From Lepas anatifera (Eukaryota > Arthropoda > Thecostraca > Lepadidae), in NCBI GenBank assembly GCA_034440635.1, contig JAOTON010000046.1, positions 372,001 to 436,000 on the forward strand: a DNA stretch of 64,000 nt. The letters run 5' to 3'. A program made the position numbers and the translations under genes. The notes below the pieces were generated by a model. The model saw only the letters and a program-made list of their open reading frames with translations. It did no database searches and was not told where the DNA came from. How positions within the stretch are numbered: position 1 is the first letter of the stretch; each line of letters opens with the position of its first letter. Shown here piece after piece: positions 21,592 to 32,600 of the stretch.

Positions 21592-23090
21592 GGTGTGCAA
21601 GCTCAGCTACACATTTCTTGAGCAGCAAGGGATGAAGATCATTAGGGCCTATTGCGGAATTTTCATCAAGATTCTGCAAAAGCTCAAGTATATCTGCCTC
21701 TGAGAAAGTTAGTGTTGCAAACCCCGTCATAATTCTGGAAAGGTGCTGGGTCATTGGGCGATATTCTTGTGCATACTGATTTAAACGATGATGCGAAACA
21801 TTCACTCATGATAACAGGGTCGTCAGAGAGGGTCCCCGATCCTAACTTGAGAGGGCCATCACAAGGTCAGCCACCTTTTTGTTTCGAATGTATGAGTGCC
21901 AGAGCTTAGGATTTTTTATCTTTTAATTAATTTAGTTTCATACTCTGTCTGGGAATTCACAGCACAAGAGCGGTATCTCCTATTCACTGCAGTAAATAAA
22001 CTAAGGGCAGAAGAAGCAGCAGAGGACTGTCTGCCCAGCTCATTACGAATATATTTATATTTCTGCCAGGCATCTTGCCTTTCTTTTATAAGGCTAGTAG
22101 GCAGTCTGGTTGTCCAAGGTAGTCTGCCCTGTGTTGCTTAGCTGGTACCAGTCATCTGCCAACGACAGAACTTTCCCAGCGAAGATTTAATGATGTCTGA
22201 ACAGTCTGACTGGATAATTCGAGGTCCCAGTTGACGACCTGAGTTTTGGTTGGTTTGTTGTATTTTCCTTATGCAGATTTTATTAGTGACAGAAGGCCTC
22301 CCTCCTGTTCTTCTTTTCAACTAGAAAAATACATACTCTAGGACTACTGGGCAATGATCATCGGTAATGGAGGCTTTACTGGCTGACCTCCTATCACTTT
22401 CTGACGTCAATACTAGATCTAGTACGTTTCCAGACCTGGGAAAGGTGGGCTCCTTTACCCACTGTGACAATCCGACAGCACTGAATGTGTCGAGGAAAGA
22501 TCTTTCCATGGGAGTAGATGTCATGCACTGCTCCTCATCAGTCTAAGTTAAGTTTGGGAGGTTAAAGTCCCCAAGAACCACCACTTCTTTGTCAGCACAA
22601 AACTCTTCAATAAAGGAAGAAATCTCCTCATTTACCTCAACTGAGTTTGATGGAGCCCTATACACAACTAAGATACATAGGCGGATCCAGGGGGCAAGGG
22701 GGGCACGTGCCCCCCCCGATCGACCCTCGGCGCCCCTGAAGGTCGATGGCGCCCCCTGAAATGTCGCTTCCCCCCCCCCAGGATACGAAAGTCGGCGCCC
22801 ACCGATAGGATTTGGCGCCCACCTGATCGGTTTTGCCGGTCATAAGTGGCGCCCCCTGGTCCGGGTGGCGTCCCCCCCCGGAAGGTGCCCCCTCCGATCG
22901 ACAATCCTGGATCCGCCTATGCTAAGATATGCACATTGTACAAGGTTAGACGAAAGTACAGTATGTTAGGCATTGGTGAAAGAACATTATCAACCATGAT
23001 CGTGGTGTGCACATAAGCACAGACTCCATGTTTTGGGACCGTACCAGCAACTCCTCGGGCTTGGACTCATTATTGCCTTCTTCTGCAGTG
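21592..23090 (-). mobile_element. LINE A, upstream part: endonuclease, linker and start of RT
   Basis: On the minus strand the element reads from about 23090 downward: CAYVHTTIMVDN, then (after a MITE at 22676-22921) VVYRAPSNS, VVVLGDFNLPNL (endonuclease core), GLSQWVKEPTFPRSGNVLDL with TDDHCPVV (terminal Asp-His), an Arg/Lys linker (LIKERQDAWQKYKYIRNE) and the first RT motif (LDENSAIGPNDLHPLLLKKC). It stops at 21592 where LINE B begins and continues at 6596. Several stops and frameshifts break it. It lies about 150 bp upstream of the first HSPBAP1-like coding exon. Confidence 0.83.
22676..22921. mobile_element. MITE with exact ends, CATAGGCGGATCCAGG family
   Basis: 246 bp bounded by CATAGGCGGATCCAGG and its exact reverse complement, flanked by an exact 8-bp duplication CTAAGATA (22668-22675 and 22922-22929). 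This is a hAT-type signature and implies a young copy. The interior is a C/G-homopolymer-rich near-palindrome with GGCGCCC words. It interrupts the LINE A endonuclease between its DNVLSPMP and VVYRAP segments. Confidence 0.93.
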
Positions 23091-23249
23091 GCTGGTTACA
23101 AAGCTTTTGTACTCAGTTCTCAGTTTACAAAACAGTGACCTCAACTACCTAAATTTATTGAAGGAGTAGGTCTGGGTAGTCTGATTTCAGCATTGTCATA
23201 TGCCAGTTTGGTTGATTCCTTTGTATTTTCAGACCCTGTAACTGGTGCC

Positions 23250-26200
23250 ATGGACCCATCCCTACTAAGAGAAGGGATTCTGTTTCACCTGGATCACCCA
23301 GTAGTATTTGCACAAGCAGTACAAACATGGAACTGTGCCCATTGGTCACTGGAGGATTGGGCAACTCATCTGGAAGACTTGAATCTGGACTTTAGGATTG
23401 GGAAGATAGTTGAACCAGTAAGTACTCACTTCCAATACCATATGCTAATTCCAGGAGAAATTTGAATGGCCAATTTTTTATATTCCTTATTTAGCTATTT
23501 TCTGAATTCTGTGTAATGCCCCTTAACAAACAGTTGAGTACAGAGTAAGTATTAACTGTGTTTTGCTCTCAACTCTTGTAAACTGTGCTGGAATAGTAAT
23601 CTGGGCTAACATTCTAGCTATTGCTACACGTAATGCAGTGATATCCTCGCCTGATTTTGATTTGAAGATGATTTTCCTAGGAATCTAGGTGTAAGTATTA
23701 ATAACTAGGTGTAGAACATAGGGTGTAGGTACATTTTATCATTCATCAATTGTGCAACTTTATCCTCATATTTTAAGCTTGGGTTATCTCAAGCCAGGTC
23801 ACCAGGCCAGGTCACGTGGCCTCACCTAAAAATGCGGCACCAGTGAAAACAGGCTCAATTTACATATCTAATATACATATCACATGATAGACTCATCAAG
23901 TACCCCAAGTTGTGGCAACAATATTTTGTATCAATGTCCTGGGGTCAAATATGGGCCATGACCTCCATTGGAAATAAATTTGGGAACACAAAATTGGGCA
24001 AAAAATTATGTAGGGGTAGTAGAGAAAAAGAGTTTATTCTCAAAATCGTTGTATCATTTAGGCCTTTCTCCAGGGTCATGTCACAAGTATGGACCTCTGT
24101 GAGGTCGTCATAGGAAACTGCTATGTGGCGATTCGGACATGGCCAATAACGGTACTTCCTCCCCTGTCTGCCCAGTGCTCTCTCCCCTGCCCGCTCAGTA
24201 CTCCCTCCTCACCTGCCCAGTACTCCATCTCTCACTGTCTGCCTGGTGCCTCTTCCTGCCTCCCCGGTACTCCCTCTCTCGCCTGCGCAGTACTCCCTCT
24301 CTCGTCTGTCCAGTACTCCCTTCCCTGCCTCCCCGGTACTCCCTCTCTCGCCTGCCCAGTACTCCTTCCCTGCCCAGTACTCCCTTCCCTGCCTCCCCGG
24401 TACTCCCTCTCTCGCCTGCCCAGTACTCCCTCTCTCGTCTGTCCAGTACTCCCTTCCCTGCCTCCCCGGTACTCCCTCTCTCGCCTGTCCAGTATCTCTC
24501 TCCCACCTTCTCGGTATTCCCTTCCTCCCTTACTCAGTACTCTCTCCCCCGCCTGCCCGGTACCACTCCCCTGCCTGTTCAGTACTCCCTCTCTGGCCTG
24601 TCCAGTACTCTCTCCCGTGCTTGCTTGGTACCCCTTCCCCGCTTGCCCGGTGCTTCCTTCTCCCTGCCCGCCCGGTACCCCTCCTCCGCCTGAGACTGTG
24701 ACCTGGCGGCAGGCCGGAGCAGCGCCGCAGTGGGAGGCCGGTAACGCGCGTGCCTCAGCCACGCTGCGCCAGCTGCTGGACTGGACAGCGGGACGGCCTG
24801 GTAAACGGCGCCGAGGTCAGCGGACCACGCCGCCCTTCACCGGCTTCAACCCGGCCCTCTGCTGGGCGTACTGCGCTTACAAACACCTGCCCGACCTGCT
24901 GGGGACCGCGCCCGAGAAACTTATCAAACTGGTGAGGCTGGTGCTAGTGGCTGTGCTGTGGTGGGATTGATCAGTGGGCTCTGTATTAAGCGGCATTACA
25001 GGTGGCTGGTTGAGAACGGCAGGGTAGCCTTGTGCCTGCCGTTCCACACACGCCGCCTGCTGCTGATTACCTGTCCTACCGCGGCTGGCCGGCAGGGGGT
25101 ATTGACTGGAGCACGCTGGGGTTCCCGGGCCGCGGTGCTGCCGAGAGCACTCTCTGGGTGGGCACCACAGGGGCACACACTCTCTGCCACCGCGACACCT
25201 ACGGCTGCAACCTGGTGGTGCAGCTCGTCGGACGGTGAGGCCCGTGGGACGATGCTCGCCACCACCTGTGTCGGAGAATATTTTCCGGAGAGCCGAGGGC
25301 TGAAATTTTAAATCCCATCGCTTTTAAATGTTATGTCCCCATTTTCTGCGCCAAAATAGTCTCGAAACTTTGCGTGATGAAGCAGTTCACAGAAAGCAAA
25401 GCTTATGCTTACCAACAGTCGCATGGCTTCTCGCTTTCCACTTTGCAACATGGAATTACAACATCCTATTTTCACCGGACCCATGGTTGGTCATTCTTTT
25501 ACAACACGGGACGTCGTCTTCTCCTCAGTGATTTCCATCCCTTCCATACAGTATTATCTCGGTTAGACATCCGAGCGTTCAGCCCTGTTCCGTTTCCGAC
25601 TTCCCACTGTCCGCCGGACGCCCGTGTGTCGTTGTTTTTTTTTGCCACGGGTTTGTGTGCCGGCTGGCTCCCTCCGGCGGGGTGCCCTTCCGCCGGGACT
25701 GCCCGTTGTTGTTCAGTCTATGTTCCCGACTGCGGGTTGTTCTGTCTGCTGTGCCGGCTGACTGACCGCTGGACCGGCGGCAGGAAGCGGTGGACCCTGT
25801 TCCCGCCGTCGGACGGCCCCCTGCTCAGTCCTACCCGGGTGCCGTACGAGGAGTCGACTGTGTTCAGCGCGGCCAACCTCCGTCGCCCGGACCTGGCCCG
25901 CTCTCCGGGTTAGTGCCGCTGCCACGGGCCGGATCACTGCGGGTCTAAGCCGTCCAAGGTCTGGGATTGTGTCCAGACGGGGTAGTTTGAGGCTGCTGAG
26001 TTTGGGCGTGACAGGATTTACACGGTGTAGTTGTGATAGTAAGGCTTCAGCGACGAAGTGAAGAGTATGAAACTCCAAGGGTTATTATGGGAAAGAATGT
26101 TAGTGAATGTGTTAGTTTGGTATGGAAAATACTGTTTGTTTTGATAGTACCTAGTACTATCAGTGGCTCTGACAAAAGCTTTTCTTCACGGCAGTTCTTT

Positions 26201-27608
26201 CTGTTCGACTTTGATACTGCAGATCCAGCGGTCTTTGAGTATACCCACGTGAAAAATGCGAAATCAAGCTACGCGAAGAATTGCGAATGGTGTGAACGGT
26301 TCTCTCGGGAACTGTTTACACTGGTCAATTCCCGATCAATTTACTACATTGAGTTGATCGGGAAGGGGTCATGTCACAGAAATGACGAGAACCACCCTTG
26401 TTTTGCACGCAGGGCTATCGAGTACGCGCCCTCACATCGTGGTGCTGGAGCCGGGCGAAACGCTTCTGGTGCCGCGACACTGGTGGCATCTAGTGGAGAA
26501 TCTCGAAACCTCCATCTCCATCAACACCTGGCTGGAGCTGGTGAGACTTGCCGACCCTCGCGGTTTTTTATTACTCCTGGGTCCTTCCATGATCTTCAGA
26601 GTGAGGAATTATTGACTTGGTAGTCTCCTTCATGGAAGCGGTGCCTCGTTTTTTTCATTTGTCGGTAACAGCAGCCCTTATAATGTGTTGGTGGCGATTT
26701 GTCTGTTGGAATCCGGTTCGCCGTCCCGTCGATTTCGCCTGTGCCGTTGAGTGCTGACCGTCGTTCCGGCAGCCAGAGGACGATACGGCGCGGCTGGAGG
26801 AGGCCCTGGTGAAGACGCTGCTGTCCCGACTGCAGCCCGACCAGACGCTGCACCACCTGCTCTATAACGACCCGGCAGAGGTGAGCTGGAGCCGCGCTGC
26901 TCAACTCCCACCGGCGGCCGGGGATAATGCGGAACTGCAGTGGGGCTTCAAATTTCCAAATGTTTGAAATATAATAAGGCAGATGGCATGTATTATACCT
27001 GCATGTTCGTTCAGTACTCGGCTTATATATTTGTAAGCTCCCGTCCCCTCTCCTGTTTGTGGGTGGCAGTTTTACAGGGTCTGATTGATATGTTTTGACT
27101 CAGGATGATGATGAATGGGCCGGTACCGGTCAGCGACTCGGACACCGAACCTCCGAGCTATGCCGGCCAGTCGGTGAGACGCTCCACTGTCTGAGTGTTG
27201 ATGCCTGTGCCCCCTCGGTCAGCCGCAGTGGCCGCTGCCGGAGTGCGTCGCGACGCTGCGGCAGGTGGCCTCGCAGCTGCAGAACCCGCGACCGCCAGAG
27301 CACCGCGACAAGCGCGCCTTCTGGGCGGCGTTCCGCGCCTGGCCGGGCAGCCGCCGTGTCCTGCCGTCGCCTGTCTCGGCGCTGCTGTCGCCGACAGCAG
27401 AATGGTGCAGACCCGGACCGACCGGGGACGGCGCGGAAACAGTGAGGAGCGGCACAGGCCCGGACCGGCCGGGGACGGCGCCCAAGCAGCGTCGCCTGAC
27501 CAGCAGGTGTTCCTGGCACTGGTGCAGGCGGTGACGGACCCCGCGGTAGTGACCTGCGCGGCCGAGGCATTCCTCAGGGCGCTGCGCCAGCGCGCGCCGA
27601 CTAAGTGA
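23250..27608 (+). CDS. HSPBAP1: HSPBAP1-like JmjC-domain protein (8 coding exons, 426 aa)
   Basis: Coding exons by GT-AG splicing: 23250-23417, 24713-24931, 25023-25234, 25784-25908, 26413-26540, 26773-26880, 27223-27441, 27507-27608. All junction phases agree and the sum is 427 codons with the stop. An N-terminal segment (HPVVFAQAVQTWNCAHWSLED) leads to a JmjC barrel: WVGTTGAHTLCHRDTYGCN supplies the iron ligands His185 and Asp187, GRKRWTLFPP follows, PTRVPYEESTVFS is a family hallmark, and VPRHWWHLVE supplies the distal His267. The family is cupin-like JmjC; the vertebrate member binds HSPB1/Hsp27, and its enzymatic role is not settled. Vertebrate proteins are somewhat longer (about 490 aa), mostly in the tail. 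The last exon (VFLALVQAVTDPAVVTC) resembles the conserved family C-terminus. Met23250 is chosen as the first ATG after a possible acceptor at 23232 (TTGTATTTTCAG), so a 5' non-coding exon is likely. Intron 7 is only 65 bp. Confidence 0.92.
23765..24115. repeat. AGGTCA-rich dispersed repeat in HSPBAP1-like intron 1
   Basis: Shares CAGGTCACCAG, GGCCTCACCTAAAAATG-like and CCATGACCTCCATTGGAAATA-like segments with 10370-10720 and, inverted, with 11200-11570 and 45000-45560. It looks like one arm of the foldback element. Confidence 0.7.
24160..24690 (+). repeat. Pyrimidine-rich minisatellite before HSPBAP1-like exon 2
   Basis: More than twenty copies of a roughly 22 to 24-bp unit around CAGTACTCCCTCTCTCGCCTG and its CGGTACTCC variant fill the 3' half of intron 1 and end about 20 bp before the exon 2 acceptor at 24711-24712. 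The strand is almost entirely C/T plus CAG/CGG, so it makes a polypyrimidine tract of over 500 bp with many CAG triplets. The open frames across it are artefacts of the repeat. Confidence 0.9.
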
Positions 27609-27700
27609 AGCCTGCGCCAGCGATGCGCCGACTCATTGAAGTCTGCGCCAGCGAGCGTCGACTCAGTGAAGCCTGCGCCAGCGATGCGTCGACTCTGTGA
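27580..27700 (+). repeat. 31-bp repeat spanning the stop codon and 3' UTR
   Basis: Four units of about 31 bp (core CTGCGCCAGCGATGCGCCGAC followed by a TGA) begin with the last codons of the HSPBAP1-like CDS and run to the poly(A) signal. The first unit encodes the protein end LRQRAPTK; the rest are non-coding copies, each keeping a TGA. Confidence 0.85.
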
Positions 27701-27702
27701 TA

Positions 27703-27708
27703 AATAAA
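27703..27708 (+). promoter_or_regulatory. Poly(A) signal AATAAA of the HSPBAP1-like gene
   Basis: AATAAA 95 bp after the stop codon, followed within about 15 bp by a T-rich stretch (GGCTGTTTTTGC), the usual arrangement for cleavage and polyadenylation. Confidence 0.8.
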
Positions 27709-29665
27709 GGCTGTTTTTGCAGCGAGACCTGTCGGCGGGACTTGCGCGACTATGGTTTGTTAGTCTCTGGTGGATCGTGGCGAAGTGTTTTGTGAATGTG
27801 TATGTCATTTGATCGCCAGTCACAGAATTAGTAGACATGCTCCATCATTCATTAGTGTATTACTATTGTGCTTTTAGACTGCTCTGTTATCGCGACATGT
27901 TTGAATCGGTGTTGTCAGCCAAGTTTTTTTTAAATAAAACATCAAATAAGAAAACTGGTAATATATTCTATGCTCAACAGTACACGGCGCCTTTGACAGC
28001 CTAAGCCTTGCTTTCATAACGCAGCAGGTAGTCAGATACGGGCTCCTACACAGTCTATCTCTACCAAGGCTCTCCTCCACCAGTGAAACCCCCCGTTCGT
28101 TGCGACGCGAATGCCGCGCTGCAACAATGGGACGTGCAGCGACGCCGCTGAGAGGAGCACAGACCCGAAAATCAGCTGTGACCTTGACGCAGACACTAGA
28201 AACGCAGCCTCCACTACATTTGACACGTCCCGTAACAAAGCGCACCCACCATGTTGAAGCGTCAAACGAAGCGGGCCTGGTCACAACAGCAGATCAGGAG
28301 CTGTCCTGTCCCAGTAAGTAGTGGGCCCTCAACGGACGTGTTAGGCACAAGTACGCGCCACCAGGTGCGCTGTTTCTGATTTTTGGGACGCTCCCATTCG
28401 TAATCAATTTGTACAGGGTCAAAGCATGCAGTACACAAAACGCCGCAATCACCCACTCATCGCTTCAGTCGAAAAGTATCCAACAGGGTCGAAGCATGCA
28501 GTACACAAAACGCCCCAAATCACCCACTCATCGCTTCAGTCGACAAGTATCCACTCTGTTTTCGGCACTTCGGACACAGGAACAGGTCAATACGAGGAAC
28601 ACCGTTTTCCGTAACGCTTCTGACGGTGCAGACGCGGGCGCTTCCTCCTTGCACTGTATGGGTCATACAACTCGGGGAAACTATAATTTCAGCTTAAAGG
28701 GGTTTTTCTCAGTCTTAACTTTTGAAATCATACAGTCTCAAAAGAAGATCCAGAGGTCTTTCTCATTTTTTTTGTCAATTCGCCCCCCCCGCGTCAGCAT
28801 TTGATATGGTTTCTGGCTGCAGCTTTACTGCCGGGTTAAATGTCAACGCTCCTAAAACGACTATCAAAAAGCGTAATCATTACCACTCGTTCATATTTTG
28901 CACACTGCAGAGGAGATCTACATAATATTACCAATATCAAAACAGTTCCAGATTAACTCACCAAATCAAAAAAGGGACCTATCGACAAATTAGATTCCGG
29001 GAAAATCCGATAGGGGAAGTTCTGGTCACTTTTCGCCAGGCCTCTGACAGGGAGGACATATTGAGGCTGATGCCTTCGGATGATCAAATACAATTGTCCC
29101 CGGATACCGGTTTTCTACAAACATTTGCCTTCCAATTCCGGCCCGGTATTGGGCTTCACCTTAATGTTAAACCGATTTGGTTTCGATAGAATCGTTCCTG
29201 GGGTATGCAGGGGGAAACCGCAACCCAGCAAAAAAATCACCGGAACGAGGATTTCCACAAAGGCCAGACACCACACAAAAACCGTCAATTTACCTCTAAA
29301 CACACTTACACATTGCGATGTTTCCTTCAGACGTCCAATAACTCGATTCACTCTCTCTCTCTCTCTCCTACCACAAACCACCAATATATCAAACGCCTCG
29401 TATAAACAAAGTCCGCCATCATGTTTCATCAACTCAAGCCACCTTCTCGTCCTACATCTCTTCACACAACTTCAACAGCACTTTCAAACGCGACTGAACA
29501 CATCGTCCATCCCCTTTTCCCCTACCATGCAGCACGTGCCATCTCCACTCTGTTCCGAACAGAGTCGCGGTATCAGTAGCGCCCGGTACCAGGCACTGAG
29601 CTCGGCCGGTGTCCTGCGGCCAGCGGCTGCGCTGCCGAGCCTGTCGGCTCTGCTGAGGCCGCAGT
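27709..29665. other. Intergenic space between convergent genes
   Basis: No coding sequence is recognised. A 70-bp segment with GCATGCAGTACACAAAACGC is tandemly duplicated at about 28418-28557 with few differences. A CT dinucleotide run lies near 29350-29370. No clear AATAAA was found on the minus strand for the zinc-finger gene, whose 3' UTR should lie at the right end of this space. Confidence 0.6.
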
Positions 29666-32600
29666 CTACGACTTGGCCAGCCGCAGCACGTGCAGGATCA
29701 CCTCGTCCACGGTCTGACTGTTGAGCAGCGTTTTCACGGCGTTGTCGTCGATGACGACGGTGAACAGTAGCTTGGCGTTCTCCCTGCCGGGAGGCACAGA
29801 ACGATCATCGGCAAATCGTGGCCGCGCTAGACACCAATCAGTAACACCAATCACCCTGCGACGGTTCCTAGAGTCTGGCTGACCACAGACGGTCGCTGTG
29901 TGAGAGTGTGGGGCTCTCGGTCGGGGCGTCAGTCACTCACCTGAGACGGTCGCTGTGTGAGAGTGTGGGGCTCTCGGTCGGGGCGTCAGTCACTCACCTG
30001 AGACGGTCGCTGTGTGAGAGTGTGGGGCTCTCGGTCGGTCCGTCAGTCACTAACCTGAGACGGTCGCTGTGTGAGAGGGTGGGGCTCTCGGTCGGGGCGT
30101 CAGTCACTCACCTGAGACGGTCGCTGTGTGAGAGTGAGGGGCTCTCGGTCGGTGCGTCAGTCACTCACCTGAGACGGTCGCTGTGTGAGAGTGTGGGGCT
30201 CTCGGTCGGGGCGTCAGTCACTCACCTGAGACGGTCGCTGTGTGAGAGTGTGGGGCTCTCGGTCGGTGCGTCAGTCACTCACCTGAGACGGTCGCTGTGT
30301 GAGAGTGTGGGGCTCTCGGTCGGGGCGTGGCCGCAGCGCCGGATCACCGACTCCAGCACCTGTTCCACCGGCTGCTGCGGGTGGCCGAACGCCTGCAGAG
30401 TGGCGTCGTCCACCAGCAGCGAGAGCAGCTCCCGCAGCGCCTCCCCCAGCGCCTGCTCCGAGAGTGTGCCCTTGCCGGACACCTGCAGCTCCTCGCCACC
30501 CGCTGCCGCAGACGAGGCACCGTCCTCCCGCGCTGCCGGGCCGCACGCGCAGGGTCACAGCAGAGCAGACGCAGCATGGAGGACAACCACGCCACCGCGC
30601 AGATCTCAACGTCAATGTGCAGCTTCGAGAGACGCCACAGGTTGTCGAGAGGGACTTAACAATGCACAACGCGACAACAAAACGGGAGCGCTGACGGACT
30701 GGGACATACCGTAACTGGATGTAGAAAGTGATCCACAGAAGTGGCAAGACCGTAAAATGGACCAGCAATAGCTTCGCAGTGGGCGTGAAAGGTTGTGAAG
30801 AAGCATTGAATGACAGTGCGATCAGTGAATAAGCAATGAATGACAGTGCGATCAGTGAATAAGCAATGAATGACAGTGCGATGTGATGAATGAATGACGT
30901 GTTGAATGAATTGCTGAGGATAGTGAATACAGTGCGATCAGTGAATAAGCAAGGAATGACAGAGCTTGCAGTGAAGAAGTAAGGAATGACAGTGCGTGTA
31001 GTGAAGAGGCAAATAATGACAGTGCAATGAACAAGCAATGAATGACAGTAGGTGCAGTGAAGAGGTAAGGAATGCCAGTGGGTGCAGTGAAGAGGTAAGG
31101 AATGACAGTGGGTGCAGTGAAGAGGTAAGGAATGCCAGTGGGTGCAGTGAAGAGGTAGGAATGACAGTGGGTGCAGTGAAGAGGTAAGGCATGCCAGTGG
31201 GTGCAGTGAAGAGGTAAGGCATGCCAGTGGGTGCAGTGAAGAGGTAGGAATGACAGTGGGTGCAGTGAGAGGTGGGAATGACAGTGGGTGCAGTGAAGAG
31301 GTAGGATGCAGGGGTGAGCGAATAAGTAAGGATGACAGTGGGTGCAGTGAAGAGGTAAGGAATGACAGTGCGTGCCCGGGATAACGGTGAAGTAATAACC
31401 TATAACAGAACAGTGAAGGATTTATATTCTCGGCGAAAACACGGCAGAAAGGCAGGAAAAACATGACTTGGGAGAATGACTCACTGAACAGAGCACGTCG
31501 AAGACATCGAGACATTGAACATTGGGGAATTATTCCCCTTGGTAAGCAAAGGCTAAGATGAAAGAAACCGAAAGGGGACAAGACACCAGCTCAAATTCAC
31601 TCACTTTCCGTAACAGAGGAAGGGTTGACGGGACACCAGAAATAAAACATGGCCACCACGTCACAAATAATAACTGTGAAGCTGGGTAAAAGAGGCAACT
31701 TGAAGACTCCCCGAGTTACTACGGAGCACTGGCCCGGGTTACATATTGGATGTGTATTGCTGATGATAAATTCTGTTGGCACACTGGTACCTACACTGGT
31801 GGAACAGAGACTTCTTTCTTTTCATTTTGAATGAGGCGTATTGCAATGTTTATAGAATATTAGAACATGCCGTAAGGCGAAGGGCACTAATGACGCATAC
31901 AATCAGGGTAAACGTATATTGTTTTACCATGAGTCGCATCCCTTCGTGAAGCGTTTCCGGCCCCCCACAGCATCCTCGTTTTCCATACACAAGCATAGCA
32001 CCCAACGGACGTCGTCGACTTACACTCAGAGTTGAAGGACATGAGCTGCTGCTGGATCTTCTTTTTCTCGGCGTCGGCCATTATCTGGTCCAGCATCTCG
32101 CGGTGCTTCTTCCGCATGTGGCGCAGCAGGCAGTCCTGCCTGATGAAGGCGCGGCCGCACTCCTCACAGGAGCGGGGCGGCTCCTGCCAACACGCTGGTG
32201 CTGCGATTTCCGAGGCACGAGACAAAACGGACAGCACCGCTGAAACGACACGCTCCGCCGCGCTGAAACTTAACGAGGACGAGCCAACAGTGCCCTGACG
32301 ACAGAAGCAGAGCTTCAAAACAGACTCCAGCTGAGGTCTTATGAATAATTCCAACAACGAAATTAAAAACGAAGTGTCATATTCAGACAAAAATTTTCCA
32401 GCTCCCTTTCAAATTTTTCTTCCTAAGCATCCACTTCTCTGATTTCTGCGCGCAAAATTTGAAGACCGTACCCACCTTGCCTCTACCCTTTAGAAGCACT
32501 CACGCCATCTGCCAAAACCAGCCGTCTGTCAGACTGATTCCTCACCTTGGTGTGAGTCAGCAGGTGGATTTTCAGCGACGGCTTGATGGCGAACGACTTC

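Noticed and set aside
24089..24970. 293-codon plus-strand frame rich in Ser/Pro/Leu repeats
   Set aside because: It is the minisatellite of HSPBAP1-like intron 1 read through; only its last part (24713-24931) is a real exon.
26033..26623. 196-codon plus-strand frame in HSPBAP1-like intron 4
   Set aside because: Its 5' part lies in the intron without recognisable domains, and its 3' part overlaps exon 5 in the wrong frame (exon 5 encodes VPRHWWHLVE in another frame).
29908..30714. 268-codon plus-strand frame with a 19-residue repeat
   Set aside because: Product of the 57-bp array (57 = 19 codons) lying antisense to the zinc-finger gene; no independent coding evidence.
30271..31581. 436-codon minus-strand frame
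   Set aside because: Most of it is the 30-bp minisatellite of intron 11; the real exon 12 uses a different frame.
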